The notes: a model not told the origin generated them from the sequence alone. 64,000 nucleotides of DNA from Actinotalea endophytica (GCF_025717005.1 NZ_JAOVZU010000001.1:62001-126000); one strand, 5' to 3'; shown: positions 16,886 to 26,058, counted from the stretch's first letter. A program made the numbers and translations.

Positions 16886-17497
16886 ATGTCACCCGAGTTC
16901 TGGCTGACCACGCTCGTCGTGGTGGCGATCCCGGGCACGGGGGCGATCTACACGCTGTCCACCGGGCTGTCCCGCGGCGCGCGCGCCGCCGTCGTGGCGG
17001 CGTTCGGATGCACGCTCGGCATCGTGCCGCACATGGTCGCCGCCATCACCGGGCTCGCGGCCCTGCTGCACGCCAGCGGCGTCGCGTTCAGCGTGGTGAA
17101 GTACCTCGGGGTCGCCTACCTCCTGTGGCTGGCGTGGCAGACCTGGCGGGACACCGGAACGCTCGAGGTCCGCACCGAGCAGCAGCCCCGGGCGCCCTGG
17201 CGGGTGATCGCGAACGGGGTCGCGATCAACCTGCTCAACCCGAAGCTCACGATCTTCTTCTTCGCGTTCCTGCCGCAGTTCGTCCCGACCGGCACCGACG
17301 GTGCGGTGCTGCGGATGCTCGCGCTGTCGGGGGTCTTCATGGCCGTCACGTTCGTGGTGTTCGGCCTGTACGGGCTGTTCGCCGGCGCGGTACGCACCCA
17401 CGTGGTCTCGCGGCCCGCGGTCGTTCGCCGGGCCAGGCGGACGTTCGCCGTCGGCTTCGCGGCCATGGCCGGCCGGCTGGCGTTCGCCGAGCGCTGA
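16886..17497 (+). CDS. LysE/RhtB-family amino-acid exporter
   Basis: The 203-residue membrane protein has six hydrophobic segments and the family landmarks VVAIPGTGAIYTLSTGLSRGARA near the start and GVAINLLNPKLTIFFFAFLPQFV in the middle. LysE/RhtB carriers export amino acids or derivatives; the substrate cannot be read from sequence. The first motif has PGTGA where PGP is usual. It starts at ATG 16886, 40 bp after the M15 peptidase gene, and could be cotranscribed with it. Nothing else links it to motility. Confidence 0.88.
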   Translation: MSPEFWLTTLVVVAIPGTGAIYTLSTGLSRGARAAVVAAFGCTLGIVPHMVAAITGLAALLHASGVAFSVVKYLGVAYLLWLAWQTWRDTGTLEVRTEQQPRAPWRVIANGVAINLLNPKLTIFFFAFLPQFVPTGTDGAVLRMLALSGVFMAVTFVVFGLYGLFAGAVRTHVVSRPAVVRRARRTFAVGFAAMAGRLAFAER

Positions 17498-17545
17498 GGC
17501 GCACCGCCGGGCCCGCCCGGAGCTGAACCCGCCAGGGCCGATCCG

Positions 17546-18046
17546 TCAGAGCGCGAGGACCGAGACCCGCCCCTTGCCGTAGCCGCTCACGTCCAGCTCC
17601 ATGTCCAGGCGCCGCACGAACGCCAGCACCCACTTCTGCACGTCCGCGGGCAAGGTCTCCTCGGGCTTGTACGACTCGAAGAGCTTCACGTGCGGCGCGC
17701 CCTCGTGGTTGAACAGCGACGCCGCGACGTTGAGCACCTCGAAGATGTTCTCCAGGAGGTTCTCCGACAGCGCCTGGTTCGCCACGGCCTTCTCGGCCTG
17801 GGGCAGCGGGAGGAGCGCGATCGCCGCACCGGCGTACGCCGCGAGGGCCAGGTCGATGATCAGGATCGCGCGCAGGGACCCCTTGTCGTCGGTGAAGACG
17901 CCGACGACCGCACCCGGGGCCTCGGCCGGGTTGACGGCGCCGGTCCCGAGTGTGGCCTCGACCTCGCGACCGAGCAGCCCCTCGAGGAGCTCGCGGACGT
18001 CGACGGCGGAGGGGAGGGGGGAAGCGGTCATGGTGGGGGTGCTCAT
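17546..18046 (-). CDS. CheC/CheX-like protein of the chemotaxis operon (tentative)
   Basis: This 166-residue soluble protein is the last gene of the leftward chemotaxis operon, seven bases after a cheY. No family name is certain. The segment ENIFEVLN followed 21 residues later by Pro resembles the CheC/CheX phosphatase signature (D/S-x3-E-x2-N-x22-P), with Glu replacing the first Asp/Ser. The flanking secondary structure (long helix, then KLFESYKP) is compatible. If so, it would dephosphorylate CheY-P or bind the neighbouring CheY. Alternatively it is an actinobacterial chemotaxis accessory protein of another fold. The overall pattern, with no TM or signal peptide, suits a cytosolic role. Confidence 0.5.
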   Translation of the reverse strand: MSTPTMTASPLPSAVDVRELLEGLLGREVEATLGTGAVNPAEAPGAVVGVFTDDKGSLRAILIIDLALAAYAGAAIALLPLPQAEKAVANQALSENLLENIFEVLNVAASLFNHEGAPHVKLFESYKPEETLPADVQKWVLAFVRRLDMELDVSGYGKGRVSVLAL

Positions 18047-18053
18047 CAGAACC

Positions 18054-18413
18054 TCACGCGAGGAACGGGTCGATCGTGTCGCGGAACGTGTCCGCGGTGA
18101 ACGGCTTGGCGATCAGGAACAGCGCGCCGGCCTCGTCCGCCTGGTCGCGCATCTCGGGCGAGCCCTCGGACGTGACGAAGCCGAGCGGGATGTCCATGCC
18201 GCTCGCCCGCATGGCGCGCAGCATCTCGATCCCGGTCATCTCCGGCATGTTCCAGTCGGACAGCACGAGGTCGGGGTCCAGGTCCTTGGCGAGCTGCAGG
18301 GACTCGGCGCCGTCGGACGCCTCGGTGATGTCCCAGTCGTAGCCGGCCTGGCGCAGGGTACGGATGACGATCTGCCGCATCACACGGCTGTCGTCGGCAA
18401 CTACCACCCTCAT
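18054..18413 (-). CDS. cheY: CheY-type response regulator (second copy)
   Basis: This is a 119-residue single receiver domain. Acidic residues DD are at 7-8, the phosphoacceptor Asp is in LSDWNMPEMTG, Thr is in FVTSEG and Lys in IAKPFT, so all phosphorylation residues are present. It shares more of the SDWNMPEMTG layout with stand-alone receivers than with transcription regulators and has no output domain. It lies between cheX and the terminal CheC-like gene, and that pairing suggests that the latter acts on it. It may be the motor-binding CheY or a phosphate sink; sequence does not decide. Confidence 0.9.
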   Translation of the reverse strand: MRVVVADDSRVMRQIVIRTLRQAGYDWDITEASDGAESLQLAKDLDPDLVLSDWNMPEMTGIEMLRAMRASGMDIPLGFVTSEGSPEMRDQADEAGALFLIAKPFTADTFRDTIDPFLA

Positions 18414-18474
18414 CGGGCACCTCCCGGGCGGGTCAGGCGCGCCACCGCGCGCATCATCGTGATCCAGATCGTCG

Positions 18475-18936
18475 TCACGGCAGGCTCCACAGCGAGATCG
18501 CCAACGGCCGCCCGCGCCAGATGAACTGCGCGTCGTGCAGCAGCTCGGCCTGGTCGGTCGGCGGCAGCGGGGACACCTGCGGCAGGGTCAGCGGGCCCGG
18601 GTCGGGCACCAGCGACTTGATGTTGCCGCCGACGACGTTCGCGATCTCGCCGAACGCGTCGACGAAGTCGGCGTCCGACACCGGCTCGTCGTCGTCCATC
18701 GCGAGCAGCGCGCGGGTCAGCAGCATCGCCGTCTCGTGCTCGGTCGCGAGCAGCACCCGGCCCGGGTGGTCGCCGTGCACGTCGACCCAGGCGTAGGTCG
18801 CGTCGGCGGGGACCTCGAACGGCTCGAAGGCCGGGATCAGCCCACCGGGCTCGCCGTCGATCATCGCGCTGAAGACCTCGTCCGCGATCGCGAAAACGGT
18901 CTCGGCGAAGACCCCCATGTCGATTGACGCGCTCAT
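18475..18936 (-). CDS. cheX: CheX-type CheY-P phosphatase
   Basis: The 153-residue protein starts at ATG 18936, which overlaps the stop of the upstream cheY as ATGA. It carries DAFGEIAN followed exactly 22 residues later by Pro, the D-x3-E-x2-N-x22-P signature of CheX/CheC, where Glu and Asn are catalytic. The following NVVGGNIKSLVPDPG is also typical. CheX removes the phosphate from CheY-P to terminate the signal. No cheZ is present, so this is the probable phosphatase of the system. Translational coupling with cheY supports the pairing. Confidence 0.82.
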   Translation of the reverse strand: MSASIDMGVFAETVFAIADEVFSAMIDGEPGGLIPAFEPFEVPADATYAWVDVHGDHPGRVLLATEHETAMLLTRALLAMDDDEPVSDADFVDAFGEIANVVGGNIKSLVPDPGPLTLPQVSPLPPTDQAELLHDAQFIWRGRPLAISLWSLP

Positions 18937-19316
18937 ACCGTCTCCTCGTATCCGACCAGCCCGAGCAGCTGGAGCTTGTCCTTGATCGCGTCCGGCGTGA
19001 ACGGCTTGATGAGGTACTCGTGCGCACCCGCGGCGAGGGCCTTGACGATCTGGCCGTGCTCGCTCTCGGTGGTCACCATCATCAGCGTCACGTCCCGGAA
19101 CGCGGGGTTGGCCCGTGCCGCGACCACGAACTCGTAGCCCGTCATCACCGGCATGTTCCAGTCGATGCACGCGAGGTCGACCTCCGTGCCGGACTCGAGG
19201 ACGTCGAGCGCCTGGCGCCCGTCCTCGGCCTCCACCGTGTCGAACTCGAGCGCCTTCAGCGCTGCTACGACGATCCTGCGCATGGTGCGCGAGTCGTCGA
19301 TCACCAGTGCTCTCAT
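18933..19316 (-). CDS. cheY: Chemotaxis response regulator CheY
   Basis: The 127-residue receiver starts MRALVIDDSRTMRRIV. It has the phosphoacceptor in ACIDWNMPVMTG, the switch Thr in VTTES, and Lys-Pro in LIKPFT. It lies between cheR and cheX, with 4-bp overlaps on both sides, so it is made in step with them. It should receive phosphate from CheA and carry it to the flagellar switch. Which of the two CheY copies binds the switch is open, especially as FliM here lacks the usual N-terminal CheY-binding peptide. Confidence 0.93.
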   Translation of the reverse strand: MRALVIDDSRTMRRIVVAALKALEFDTVEAEDGRQALDVLESGTEVDLACIDWNMPVMTGYEFVVAARANPAFRDVTLMMVTTESEHGQIVKALAAGAHEYLIKPFTPDAIKDKLQLLGLVGYEETV

Positions 19317-20137
19317 GCTGCCCTCCCGGCCGCGAGCCGATACACGGATCCCTTGCCGTGACTGACCCGTTCCCACCTGTCGTCGATGCCGATCGTGGTC
19401 TCCGCCGCGCCGAGGAAGAGATAGCCCCCGGGGCGGAGCACCTGGCGGATCCTGTTCAGGACGTCCCGCTTGGTCGCCAGGTCGAAGTAGATGAGCACGT
19501 TCCGCAGGAACACCACGTCGAACGGTCCACCGCTCGGCGGGGCGTCCAGCAGGTTGTGCTTGGTGAAGGTCGCCGCCGAGCGCAGGGCGGGGGCGACCTC
19601 CCAGTCGGCGCCCGAGCGCTGGAAGTACTTGACCAGCAGCGGCGCCGGCAACCCGCGGTTGATCTCGAGCTGGTTGTACCGGCCGGTCCGGGCGCGGTCG
19701 ACCATCTGCTGGTTGAGGTCGGTGCCGAGCACCTGCAGCCGGCGCGCGGTCACGAGGTCCTCGAGCACCATCAGGATCGAGTACGGCTCCTGCCCGCTGG
19801 AGCACGCCGCCGACCAGATCCGCAGCCCCGACCCCATCGGCCGGTCGGCCAGGAGCTCGGGGACCAGGTGGTCCTTGAGCGTGGTGAACGGCTGCGAGTC
19901 ACGGAACCACGAGGTCTCGTTGGTGGTCAGCGCCTCGACCACGGCCTCGATCACCGACGGCGCACCCGCCTGGCGGACGCCGCGCACGTAGGCGTCGACG
20001 TCCGTGACGCCGGCGGCCCGCGCCAGCGGGAGGAGCCGACTCTCGACCAGGTACTCCTTGCCGGCCTCCAGCTGGATCGCGCTGCGCTTGCGCACCAGGT
20101 CGGAGACCCAGGAGAAGGTGTCGATCGCGAGCGTCAT
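19313..20137 (-). CDS. cheR: Chemotaxis protein methyltransferase CheR
   Basis: The 274-residue protein is the normal CheR length. The N-terminal helical part (about 1-75) ends in ALTTNETSWFRD, the S-adenosylmethionine loop is IWSAACSSGQEPYSI, and the C-terminal part has LRNVLIYFD. CheR methylates glutamates in the signalling domain of chemoreceptors and is opposed by CheB. The stop overlaps the cheY start and its own start overlaps the cheB stop, so cheB-cheR-cheY-cheX form a coupled unit. The neighbouring MCP has no NWETF-like tether, so CheR probably docks directly on the substrate helices. Confidence 0.96.
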   Translation of the reverse strand: MTLAIDTFSWVSDLVRKRSAIQLEAGKEYLVESRLLPLARAAGVTDVDAYVRGVRQAGAPSVIEAVVEALTTNETSWFRDSQPFTTLKDHLVPELLADRPMGSGLRIWSAACSSGQEPYSILMVLEDLVTARRLQVLGTDLNQQMVDRARTGRYNQLEINRGLPAPLLVKYFQRSGADWEVAPALRSAATFTKHNLLDAPPSGGPFDVVFLRNVLIYFDLATKRDVLNRIRQVLRPGGYLFLGAAETTIGIDDRWERVSHGKGSVYRLAAGRAA

Positions 20138-21255
20138 CGACGGCCTCCTGCGGGGATCGGATCGGCGGTGGTCACGGCGCGCTGCACGGCACCGGCAACC
20201 TCCGCGATGGGCAGCACGGCGTGGGCCAGACCCGCGCCGGTCACGGCGCCCGGCATGCCCCAGACCACGCTGGTGGCCTCGTCCTGCGCGAACACCGTGC
20301 CGCCGGCGTCCACGACGGCCTTGGACCCGAGCTTCCCGTCGGAGCCCATGCCGGTCAGGACGACCGCCAGCAGGTCGCCGCCGTAGACCGCGACCGCGCT
20401 GCGGAAGAGCACGTCGACGGCCGGGCGGCAGAAGTTCACCGGCGGCTCGTGCTGCAGGTGGGTGCGACCACCGGCGGCCGACCGCCGCACCTCGAGGTGC
20501 TGGTCCCCCGGCGCCACGTAGATCGTGCCGGCCTCGAGCTCCTGCCCGTCGCTCGCCTCGACGACCTTGTTGGGACCGAGCCGGTCCAGCCGTGCCGCGA
20601 GCTGCGTGGTGAAGACCGGTGGCATGTGCTGGACGACCAGGACCGGCACCGGCAGCGGCCCGCTGAAGGCGGCGATCACGTTGGACAGCGCCTCGGGGCC
20701 ACCGGTCGACGAGCCGATCACGACGGCCCGCGGACGACGGCCGTTCGCCTCGCGCTTGCGCACGACGACGGGCCGCGGCCCGGGTGCCTGGGCAGGCGCC
20801 GACGCCGGCGCACCGGGCGTCCGAGGGCGGGCCGGCACCGGCCGCGACCGCATGACGAACGCCTTGATCCGCGGGATCAGGTCGTTGGCGACCCGGGCCA
20901 TGGACTCCTGGACGCTGCCCACGTTCGCAGGCTTCGTCACGTAGTCCGTGGCGCCGGCCGCGAGCGCGTCGAGCGTCGCGACCGCGCCGCGCTCGGTGAG
21001 CGTCGAGAACATGATGATCGGCATCTTGTGGCCGGCCTGGCGCAAGGCCCGGACCGCCTCGATCCCGGTCATCACCGGCATCTCGATGTCCATCGTCACG
21101 ACGTCCGGCGCGAGCTGCTCCACCTTGCCGAGCGCGATCTGGCCGTTCGCCGCGACCCCGACCACCTCGATGTCCCGGTCCGAGGACAGGGCATCGGTGA
21201 CCAGGCGGCGGATGACGACGGAGTCGTCCACCACCAGCACCTTGATGCGACTCAC
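20134..21255 (-). CDS. cheB: Protein-glutamate methylesterase CheB
   Basis: From GTG 21255, five bases after GAGGAGG, the product has 373 residues. The N-terminal receiver (about 1-120) has VVDDSVVIRRLV, TMDIEMPVMTG and TKPA. A Pro/Ala/Arg linker (about 135-165) leads to the methylesterase domain with VVIGSSTGGPEAL (nucleophile Ser), VVQHMPPVFT (His) and LTGMGSDG (Asp). CheB removes methyl groups from receptors when phosphorylated by CheA. It is the first gene after a sigma-28-type promoter at 21342-21368. Confidence 0.95.
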   Translation of the reverse strand: MSRIKVLVVDDSVVIRRLVTDALSSDRDIEVVGVAANGQIALGKVEQLAPDVVTMDIEMPVMTGIEAVRALRQAGHKMPIIMFSTLTERGAVATLDALAAGATDYVTKPANVGSVQESMARVANDLIPRIKAFVMRSRPVPARPRTPGAPASAPAQAPGPRPVVVRKREANGRRPRAVVIGSSTGGPEALSNVIAAFSGPLPVPVLVVQHMPPVFTTQLAARLDRLGPNKVVEASDGQELEAGTIYVAPGDQHLEVRRSAAGGRTHLQHEPPVNFCRPAVDVLFRSAVAVYGGDLLAVVLTGMGSDGKLGSKAVVDAGGTVFAQDEATSVVWGMPGAVTGAGLAHAVLPIAEVAGAVQRAVTTADPIPAGGRR

Positions 21256-21341
21256 GGGAGCCTCCTCGTCGCGCGGGCGTACCGCGTTCGGTTCGTGTCG
21301 GATCGACCCGGTCTGGGGGGGATCGGCCCGGTATGGATCAG

Positions 21342-21368
21342 ATCGGCCTGGACGGCCGGCTTGTGAGC
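21342..21368 (-). promoter_or_regulatory. Sigma-28-type promoter upstream of cheB
   Basis: On the minus strand GCTCAC (21368-21363) is followed after 15 bases by GCCGAT (21347-21342). It lies in the 149-bp gap between the MCP and cheB genes and would drive cheB-cheR-cheY-cheX-cheY and the terminal gene. Two further GATCGGCC/GATCGACC sequences lie just downstream. Confidence 0.6.
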
Positions 21369-21404
21369 GGTCGTGGACCGCCGGTAGGTACGTCCTGCGC
21401 CGGG

Positions 21405-23015
21405 TCAGACCCGGAACGCCGAGATGCGTGCCTGCAGATCGGCGGACATCGAGGCGAGGCTCTGGGTCGCAGCCTGAAGGTCGACGAGCACCTGGCTCGC
21501 CTCCGAGGCCGCGCTGGCCACACCGGTGATGTTGCTCGCGATCTCGCCCGTTCCGGAGGCCGCGTCGGCGACGCCACGGGACATCTCGTTGGTGGTCGCG
21601 GTCTGCTCCTCCACCGCCGAGGCGATGGTCAGCTGGTAGTTGTTGACCTGGGCGATGATCGTGCTGATCCGCTCGATCGCGGCGACCGCCTCGGTGGTGT
21701 CGCCCTGGATCGCCTCGACCCGCTTGGCGATGTCCTCGGTGGCCTTGGCGGTCTCCTGGGCGAGCTCCTTGACCTCGCCGGCGACCACCGCGAAGCCCTT
21801 GCCGGCCTCGCCGGCGCGGGCGGCCTCGATCGTCGCGTTCAGCGCGAGCAGGTTGGTCTGCTCGGCGATCTGCGTGATCACCTTGACCACGTTGCCGATC
21901 TCGACCGAGCTGGCACCGAGTCGGGCGACCGACGCGGTGGTCTCCTCCGCGACACCGGTGGCCTGCGCGGCGACCTTCGCGGCCTCGTTCGCGTTCTGCG
22001 CGATCTCCCGGATGGATGCGCCCATCTCCTCCGCGCCGGCCGCGACCGCGGCCACGTTGCGGGACACCTCGCCGGCCGCCGACGCGACCACGCCGGCCTG
22101 CGCCGAGGTCTGCTCGGAGCCCGCAGCGACGTCGGTCTGCGCGAGCGACATCTGCTCGGAGGTCCCGGCGATCACGACGCTCACCTCGGAGACCTTGGAC
22201 AGCGTCTCGCGCAGCGCACGCTGGGCGGTGCGCAGCGCCTCGGCCATCCGGCCGAGCTCGTTGCGTCCCTCGAACGCCGGCTCGACCGTGAGGTCGCCGG
22301 ATGCCATCGACTCGAGCGACGCCTGCATCTGGCCCATGCCCCGGCGCAGCGCGGCGACCAGCAGCAGGCCGATCGCGGTGATCACCGCGAGCATGGCCAC
22401 CAGGCCGGTCACGAGCACCCACAGCGCGGTCGTCCCGGCGCTGTCCGCCTCGGCGGCGAGGCCGTTCGAGATGTCGATGACGTGCTGCTCGGACGCGTCC
22501 AGGGCGTCCACGTACTCACCCTTGACCGGGTCCGCCTGGGCCGCCATGGCCTCCTCGAAGCCCACGCGGTCGTCGGCCAGCGCGAGCGGCACGAGCACGT
22601 CGTCGCGGACCTGGGTCCAGTGCGTCCACGCTGCGGTGAACGTGTCCCACTCCTCCGGGCGGAGGTCGCCGACGGCGGCCGCCTCGACCTGGGCGATCTG
22701 GCCCGCGATCTCGGCGTCGTTCTCGACCTGAGACTCGAGCCACGACTGCTTGGACTCGTCGGTCGGGGCACCCGCGATCTGCGCGATGATCATGCGTGCC
22801 TTGAGCTGGTTCTGGTGCACCAGCTGCATCGGCATGAACAGGTCCGCCTGCGTGGACGCGAGCTCATGGGCTTCGCGGGTGATGGACTGCACCGCCCACG
22901 CCATGGTGCCGCCGACCGCGGCGGCGGCCAGGGCGACGACGGCGAGCAGGGTGAGGATCTGGGTACGCACGCTCAGGTCGTGCAGGGGGTTCACGCGACG
23001 GCGGGTGCCGGACAT
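21405..23015 (-). CDS. Methyl-accepting chemotaxis protein
   Basis: The 536-residue receptor has a first membrane helix at about 18-40, an extracytoplasmic four-helix-bundle-like ligand domain (about 41-200), a second membrane helix at about 203-227 and a HAMP region with [20 protein letters not shown]. The cytoplasmic signalling hairpin carries the tip [30 protein letters not shown]. It ends ISAFRV without a CheR/CheB pentapeptide. The ligand domain lacks recognisable specificity motifs. It is the only receptor gene in the window, downstream of cheA-cheW in the same orientation, so additional receptors elsewhere in the genome are likely. Confidence 0.95.
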   Translation of the reverse strand: MSGTRRRVNPLHDLSVRTQILTLLAVVALAAAAVGGTMAWAVQSITREAHELASTQADLFMPMQLVHQNQLKARMIIAQIAGAPTDESKQSWLESQVENDAEIAGQIAQVEAAAVGDLRPEEWDTFTAAWTHWTQVRDDVLVPLALADDRVGFEEAMAAQADPVKGEYVDALDASEQHVIDISNGLAAEADSAGTTALWVLVTGLVAMLAVITAIGLLLVAALRRGMGQMQASLESMASGDLTVEPAFEGRNELGRMAEALRTAQRALRETLSKVSEVSVVIAGTSEQMSLAQTDVAAGSEQTSAQAGVVASAAGEVSRNVAAVAAGAEEMGASIREIAQNANEAAKVAAQATGVAEETTASVARLGASSVEIGNVVKVITQIAEQTNLLALNATIEAARAGEAGKGFAVVAGEVKELAQETAKATEDIAKRVEAIQGDTTEAVAAIERISTIIAQVNNYQLTIASAVEEQTATTNEMSRGVADAASGTGEIASNITGVASAASEASQVLVDLQAATQSLASMSADLQARISAFRV

Positions 23016-23051
23016 CGGGGGCTCCTGGGGGTTTGGCAGGGGGAGGTGTGA

Positions 23052-23477
23052 TCAGGCGGCTTGGGCGATCGCGCGCTCGACGTCGAGCGCGAGCAGCAGA
23101 CCGGTGGGCAGCTTGTAGGCGCCGACGATGAACTCGCGCAGCGTGGGGTCGAGGGTGTCCGGCGGGGTCTCGAACTGGGACTCGTCGACGTCGACGACGT
23201 CGCCCACCTCGTCGACCAGCAGGGAGACCGGCTCCCCGTCGACCTGGACGACGACCATCATCGGCTCGTCGTCCTCGGTCAGGGTGGTCAGGCCCAGCCG
23301 GTGGCGCAGGTCGACGCTCAGCACGACCTCGCCGCGCAGGTTCACCAGACCGGCGACCCCGGCGGGGGCCAGCGGGACCGGCGTGCGCGTCTGGAATCGC
23401 AGCGACTCCTGCACCAGGAGCACGTCGACGCCGTAGTGGGCGCCGCCGAGCATGAAGGTCGCCAGCTGTCGGCTCAT
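23052..23477 (-). CDS. cheW: Chemotaxis coupling protein CheW
   Basis: The 141-residue protein is a single CheW domain: LATFMLGGAHYGVDVLLVQESLR at the start, then VAGLVNLRGEVVLSVDLRHRLGL and VVVQVDGEPVSLLVDEVGDVV. It links CheA to receptor tips. The gene starts one base before the cheA stop codon ends, which implies coupled translation, and is followed by the MCP gene. Confidence 0.95.
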   Translation of the reverse strand: MSRQLATFMLGGAHYGVDVLLVQESLRFQTRTPVPLAPAGVAGLVNLRGEVVLSVDLRHRLGLTTLTEDDEPMMVVVQVDGEPVSLLVDEVGDVVDVDESQFETPPDTLDPTLREFIVGAYKLPTGLLLALDVERAIAQAA

Positions 23478-23478
23478 C

Positions 23479-25977
23479 TCACACCTCCACGAGGTCGAGC
23501 ACGGCGGCCGCCTCGTCGTCGAAGAACATGGGGTCGGCCGCGGCCACCGCGGCCCGGACGTCGAGCAGCTCGGTCACGCGGTCCTTGAGGACGGTCGAGC
23601 CGACCAGGCCGAGGTCGCCGAGCTCGCTGTGCGCCGCGGCGGCGTCGTCGACGATGTCGACGATCTCGTCGACCACGATCGCGACCGCGCGCTCGCCGCG
23701 GCTGTAGACCACGACCACGATCTCGTCGCGGACGTCGGCCATCGAGCCGAGCACCCGGTCGAGCCGGACCACCGGGGTGATCGAGCCGCGGTACTGCATG
23801 ACCTCACGGCTGCCGACGTGCTCGAGCACGGTGAGCGGCAGTCGCTCGAGCCGCGTGACCGCGGACAGCGGGATCGCCACCCGGCGCCCGTCGCCGATCC
23901 CGGCGACCAGAACCTGCTCGACCTCGGACTTCGCCGCGGCCTCCTCGGCCGCCGAGCGGCGTGCCTGCTCGACGCTCTCCGAGGTGAGGCTGCGGCGCGC
24001 CAGACCCTGGATGTCCAGGATCAGCGCGACCTGGCCGTCGCCCATGAGGGTCGCGCCGGCGTACAGGCCGATGGACTTCAGCCTGGCCGACAGCGGCTTG
24101 ACCACGATCTCCTCGGTGTTCAGGACGCGGTCGACCAGCAGCCCGAAGCGAACGGTGTCGGTCTGCAGCACCGCGATCGTGGCGCGCGCGGCGTCCCGCT
24201 CGGGGCGACCGAACACCTCACGCAGGTCCACCAGCGGGAGCAGGTCGCCGCGCAGCCGGTACACCGGTGCGGAGCGCACGTACTCCACGCCCCCGTGGTC
24301 GGCGGTGACGTCCAGCGCCACCAGCTCGAGCAGGCTGACCTGCGGGATCGCGTAGGTCTGGCGGTCGCACTCGACGGTGACCGCCGGCATGATCGCCAGG
24401 GTCAGCGGGATCCGCAGCCGCCAGGTGGTGCCGATGCCGACGTTGGACTCGACGTCCACCGCGCCACCGATCGCCTCGATCTTGGTGCGCACGACGTCCA
24501 TGCCCACGCCCCGGCCGGACACGTTGGTCACGGCCTTCGCGGTCGAGAACCCGGGCAGGAACAGCAGCTGGAGCAGGTCGGCCGGCGCCATGACCTCGAC
24601 CTGGGCGGGGGTCCGAAGACCCTTCTCGACGGCCTTCGCCGCGACGACCTCGGGGTCGATGCCGCTGCCGTCGTCGGTCACCTCGACGACCACCTGGCCA
24701 CCGGCGTGGTAGGCACGCAACGACAGCAGGCCCTGGGCGGGCTTGCCGGCGGCGGTCCGGTCGGCCGGCGCCTCGATCCCGTGGTCGACGGCGTTGCGGA
24801 TCAGGTGGGTCAGCGGGTCCTTGATGGCCTCGAGCAGGCTGCGGTCGAGCTCGGTGTCGCCACCGACCATCTCCAGGCGCACCTGGCGCCCGCACGCGGC
24901 GGCGAGGTCGCGGACCATCCGCGGCACCTTCGACCAGACGTGCTCGATGGGCTGCATGCGCGTCTTCATGACGCCCTCCTGCAGCTCCGAGGCGATCAGG
25001 CTGAGGCGCTGCGAGGCGCGCGCGAGGTCGACGTCTCCCTCGTTCGCCAGCCGCGCGATCGCGTTGCGGGCCAGGACGAGCTCGCTGACCTGACGCATCA
25101 GCGCGTCGAGCAGGTCGACGTCCACCCGGATCGAGGTGTCCGCGGCGCTGCGCACCGTGGTCTCGGCGCTCTCGCTCGGGGGCGTGGTGGGCTCGCTCGG
25201 CTCGTGCGGGTGCGGGACCTCGGCGGCACGGGTCGCCGCGGGCGACTCGGCAGGGCGTTCAGGCACGACGGGCTCCTCGGGCGACGGGGGGACGGGCTGG
25301 TCGGCGAGCACGGCGACGGACGCCGACCCGACCGGCTCGGGCGGCTCGCTCGCAGCGGTGCGAGCGGCGGCGCGCTTCGGGGTGATCTTGCGGCCGCGGG
25401 GGGCGGCGGTCTTCTTCGCGGCGGCCTCGGCGACCGGCTTCGCGACGGCCTCTGCGGGAACCTCGGCCGCCTCGGCCGCCGGCTCCTCCACGGGCTGGTC
25501 CGCCTGGTCCTCCGCGACGGCCTGCTCGGGCTCGGCGGCAGGCTCCTCCACCGGCTCCGGCGCGGTGGCCGGCTCGGCGGCCGCGGCGACCTCGCCGGCG
25601 AGCACCGCCTCGAGGTGCGCGACGACGGGGGTGACGTCGGCATCCCCTTCGGTGCCGCTGCGCTCGATCTGCCGGAGCAGGTCACGCACGGTGTCGACCA
25701 TGCGCAGCAGCACGTCGGTGGTGGGCTGGTCCATCGAGCGCCGGCCGTCGCGCAGCTCGACGAGCAGGTTCTCGCCGACGTGCGTGAGGCTCTCGAGCTT
25801 CGAGAAGGCGAGGAAGCCGCTCGTGCCCTTGATCGTGTGGATGGTCCGGAACACGCTGCTCAGCAGCTCGCGCGAGCCGGGCGCGCTCTCCAGCGCGACC
25901 AGGTCCGAGTCGAGCTGGTCGAGGTTCTCGTGGCTCTCCACCAGGAACTCGTGGACGATCTCGTCCAGGTCCTCCAC
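23479..25977 (-). CDS. cheA: Chemotaxis histidine kinase CheA with two C-terminal CheW-like domains
   Basis: From GTG 25977, five bases after GGGAGG, the product has 832 residues and begins MEDLDEIVHEFLVESHENLDQ as in other actinobacterial CheA proteins. The GTG at 26019 would add 14 residues with almost no leader. Domains in order are an Hpt with phospho-His in FRTIHTIKGTSGFL, a long Pro/Glu/Ala linker (about 115-270), a P3 dimerisation helix pair, and a kinase domain with LIRNAVDHGIE, DDGSGID and GRGVGMDV. A CheW domain (AVTVECDRQTYAIPQV and on) is followed by a second one (VLVAGIGDGRRVAIPLSAV and on). A CheY-binding P2 is not obvious and may be missing. It has a sigma-28-type promoter directly upstream. 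Confidence 0.93.
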   Translation of the reverse strand: MEDLDEIVHEFLVESHENLDQLDSDLVALESAPGSRELLSSVFRTIHTIKGTSGFLAFSKLESLTHVGENLLVELRDGRRSMDQPTTDVLLRMVDTVRDLLRQIERSGTEGDADVTPVVAHLEAVLAGEVAAAAEPATAPEPVEEPAAEPEQAVAEDQADQPVEEPAAEAAEVPAEAVAKPVAEAAAKKTAAPRGRKITPKRAAARTAASEPPEPVGSASVAVLADQPVPPSPEEPVVPERPAESPAATRAAEVPHPHEPSEPTTPPSESAETTVRSAADTSIRVDVDLLDALMRQVSELVLARNAIARLANEGDVDLARASQRLSLIASELQEGVMKTRMQPIEHVWSKVPRMVRDLAAACGRQVRLEMVGGDTELDRSLLEAIKDPLTHLIRNAVDHGIEAPADRTAAGKPAQGLLSLRAYHAGGQVVVEVTDDGSGIDPEVVAAKAVEKGLRTPAQVEVMAPADLLQLLFLPGFSTAKAVTNVSGRGVGMDVVRTKIEAIGGAVDVESNVGIGTTWRLRIPLTLAIMPAVTVECDRQTYAIPQVSLLELVALDVTADHGGVEYVRSAPVYRLRGDLLPLVDLREVFGRPERDAARATIAVLQTDTVRFGLLVDRVLNTEEIVVKPLSARLKSIGLYAGATLMGDGQVALILDIQGLARRSLTSESVEQARRSAAEEAAAKSEVEQVLVAGIGDGRRVAIPLSAVTRLERLPLTVLEHVGSREVMQYRGSITPVVRLDRVLGSMADVRDEIVVVVYSRGERAVAIVVDEIVDIVDDAAAAHSELGDLGLVGSTVLKDRVTELLDVRAAVAAADPMFFDDEAAAVLDLVEV

Positions 25978-26031
25978 GTCCGCCTCCCAGGGACAAGCCG
26001 GTGACAGCGTGTCTGTCACTCGGTTGCTCTG

Positions 26032-26058
26032 ATCGGTCGGGGGTCGTGCTATGTGAGG
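26032..26058 (-). promoter_or_regulatory. Sigma-28-type promoter upstream of cheA
   Basis: Minus strand CCTCAC (26058-26053) is followed after 15 bases by ACCGAT (26037-26032). Predicted transcription starts near 26025, giving a leader of about 48 bases to GTG 25977, which contains GGGAGG. CGGGTGA (26079-26085) and TTCACCCG (26117-26124) lie about 20 and 58 bp upstream of the -35. Confidence 0.65.

Noticed and set aside
23452-26004. An 850-codon plus-strand open frame opposite cheA
   Set aside because: Composition is typical of the antisense of a GC-rich gene and no domain is visible; cheA occupies the minus strand.
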